DNA of 8,117 nt from JASFRS01 sp050114795 (lineage in GTDB: Bacteria; Pseudomonadota; Alphaproteobacteria; Sphingomonadales; CAKZYD01), in NCBI GenBank assembly GCA_050114795.1, contig JASFRS010000109.1:1-8117 (forward strand), read 5' to 3'. Both the position numbers and the translations under genes were made by a program. The notes under the pieces are model-generated. The model ran no database searches, was not told the origin of the DNA, and saw only the letters and a program-made list of their open reading frames with translations. Of this stretch, positions 7,688-8,117 are shown piece after piece. The first letter of the stretch is position 1. Every line of letters begins with the position of its first letter.

Positions 7688-7927
7688 ATAATTGCAGGGC
7701 CCATTCTTACAAATGAAATACTGACAGCCCCCATAGAGAGAAGAATTCCCCCGAAGAAAATTTGTAATTCAAACAATTTTTAATTGTATAGAAAATAAAC
7801 GTTATGATTATACAAATGAATATATAATTGTATTTGCTGTTGCATAATAAACACAAATCGGCATGAAGTGTATATACATAACTTTATATTTGTTAAATTT
7901 TTAAAAGTAAATTCAAACTACATAAAT
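7688..7927. promoter_or_regulatory. AT-rich leader and promoter region of the second receptor
   Basis: No gene is seen here. By hand count about 29 of 150 bases at 7781-7930 are G or C (near 19%), far below the flanking coding DNA. Related short sites recur: TTGTATA (7784-7790), its inverse TATACAA (7809-7815), TTGTAT (7828-7833) and the 10-bp palindrome TGTATATACA (7869-7878). A nine-base TAATTGTAT direct repeat sits at 7781-7789 and 7825-7833. The arrangement suggests regulator binding around a promoter, but no named operator is recognised. The part nearest the gene (7688-7760) is less AT-rich and shows no convincing riboswitch fold. Confidence 0.55.
7827..7856 (-). promoter_or_regulatory. 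Candidate promoter for the second receptor
   Basis: On the minus strand TTGTGT (7856-7851) and TACAAT (7832-7827) are separated by 18 bases, giving a start near 7820 and a leader of about 145 bases. A perfect TATAAT at 7812-7807 is an alternative -10, but its -35 match is poor. In such AT-rich DNA several chance matches are expected, so the exact promoter is uncertain. Confidence 0.3.
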
Positions 7928-7958
7928 AAAAACGGCGACTATATGAGTCGCCGTTTTT
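7928..7958. terminator. Intrinsic terminator after clpB
   Basis: AAAAACGGCGACT (7928-7940) pairs perfectly with AGTCGCCGTTTTT (7946-7958) around a five-base loop, and the GC-rich core is eight pairs. On the minus strand it lies three bases past the clpB stop and is followed by TTTTTATTT. It should end clpB transcription and insulate the downstream receptor. Confidence 0.92.
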
Positions 7959-7961
7959 ATT

Positions 7962-8117
7962 TTAAGCTGCTTTATTCTTAGATCGATCAGGCTCTAATTT
8001 AAGTGCCCCATCTCCATCCGTGACTCTCACCAAATCACCGTCCAAGACATCACCTTTTAGGATCATATCTGCGAGAGGGTCTTGAAGATATTTTTGCACA
8101 GCCCGCTTTAATGGGCG
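7962..8117 (-). CDS. clpB: ClpB chaperone, C-terminal 51 residues (partial, runs off the right edge)
   Basis: This is the 3' end of a minus-strand gene whose remainder lies beyond the window. The 51 visible residues begin RPLKRAVQKYLQDPLADMIL, followed by KGDVLDGDLVRVT and a charged tail ending KNKAA. RPLKR..Q..L.DPLA..IL.G....G is the C-terminal small subdomain of the second AAA+ module of ClpB. In the family this segment follows Gly-Ala, so the first visible Arg is probably the sensor-2 arginine of the GAR motif. ClpB is the cytosolic hexameric ATP-driven disaggregase that works with DnaK to recover aggregated proteins after heat stress. A related ClpA or ClpC is less likely given the PLKR..Q..L.DPLA pattern. 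The promoter and any heat-shock control lie outside the window. A strong hairpin terminator follows immediately. Confidence 0.92.
   Translation of the reverse strand, partial: RPLKRAVQKYLQDPLADMILKGDVLDGDLVRVTDGDGALKLEPDRSKNKAA

Noticed and set aside
7688..7760. Possible riboswitch in the second receptor's leader (two G5 runs, GGGCCC)
   Set aside because: The G runs have no matching C runs to form a nested structure, and no cobalamin or other known riboswitch core was recognised.
7688..7776. Extension of the second receptor to TTG 7776, or a separate leader peptide here
   Set aside because: The extension lacks a ribosome site and would sit in front of the signal peptide. The minus-strand GGAGGAA points to GTG 7674.

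Overview
The window looks like a chromosomal segment of a marine-type, Gram-negative alphaproteobacterium of middling GC content. The evidence is two large outer-membrane TonB-dependent receptors (TBDRs) of the kind abundant in Kordiimonadales, Hyphomonadales and sphingomonad-like lineages, two small secreted proteins of a type I associate with alphaproteobacteria, and the tail of a ClpB gene. The order-level placement is inference; nothing here fixes a genus.

Layout: a complete TBDR runs rightward (29-3214). It meets a small secreted-protein gene on the minus strand (3271-3858) across a hairpin terminator that can serve both strands. A 188-bp divergent control region follows, then a second small secreted-protein gene on the plus strand (4047-4601) that is a diverged paralogue of the first. 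This gene meets a second complete TBDR on the minus strand (4648-7674) across another two-way terminator. The second TBDR is best started at a GTG codon with a near-perfect Shine-Dalgarno sequence, not at the upstream TTG or ATG codons in the same frame. Upstream of it lies a very AT-rich leader with repeated TGTATA-type sites, then a strong terminator and the last 51 codons of clpB, which enters from the right edge on the minus strand.

The four complete genes form a mirror: receptor > < small protein | small protein > < receptor, with the axis near 3950. Each gene appears to be its own transcription unit, closed by a shared convergent terminator, and only the two small genes share an upstream region. 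Both receptors carry a signal peptide, a TonB box, a plug, a barrel ending in Phe and eight cysteines in four matched pairs. Neither has an N-terminal signalling domain. Their substrates cannot be read from the sequence, because no degradative enzymes, transporters or regulators lie between them. The small proteins are predicted periplasmic and of unknown function.

Points most worth a second look are a run of eight G inside the signal-peptide codons of the first receptor (possible phase variation), the mirrored gene arrangement with paralogous small proteins, and the TGTATA site cluster upstream of the second receptor. I see no tRNA, rRNA, CRISPR array, insertion sequence or clear riboswitch.
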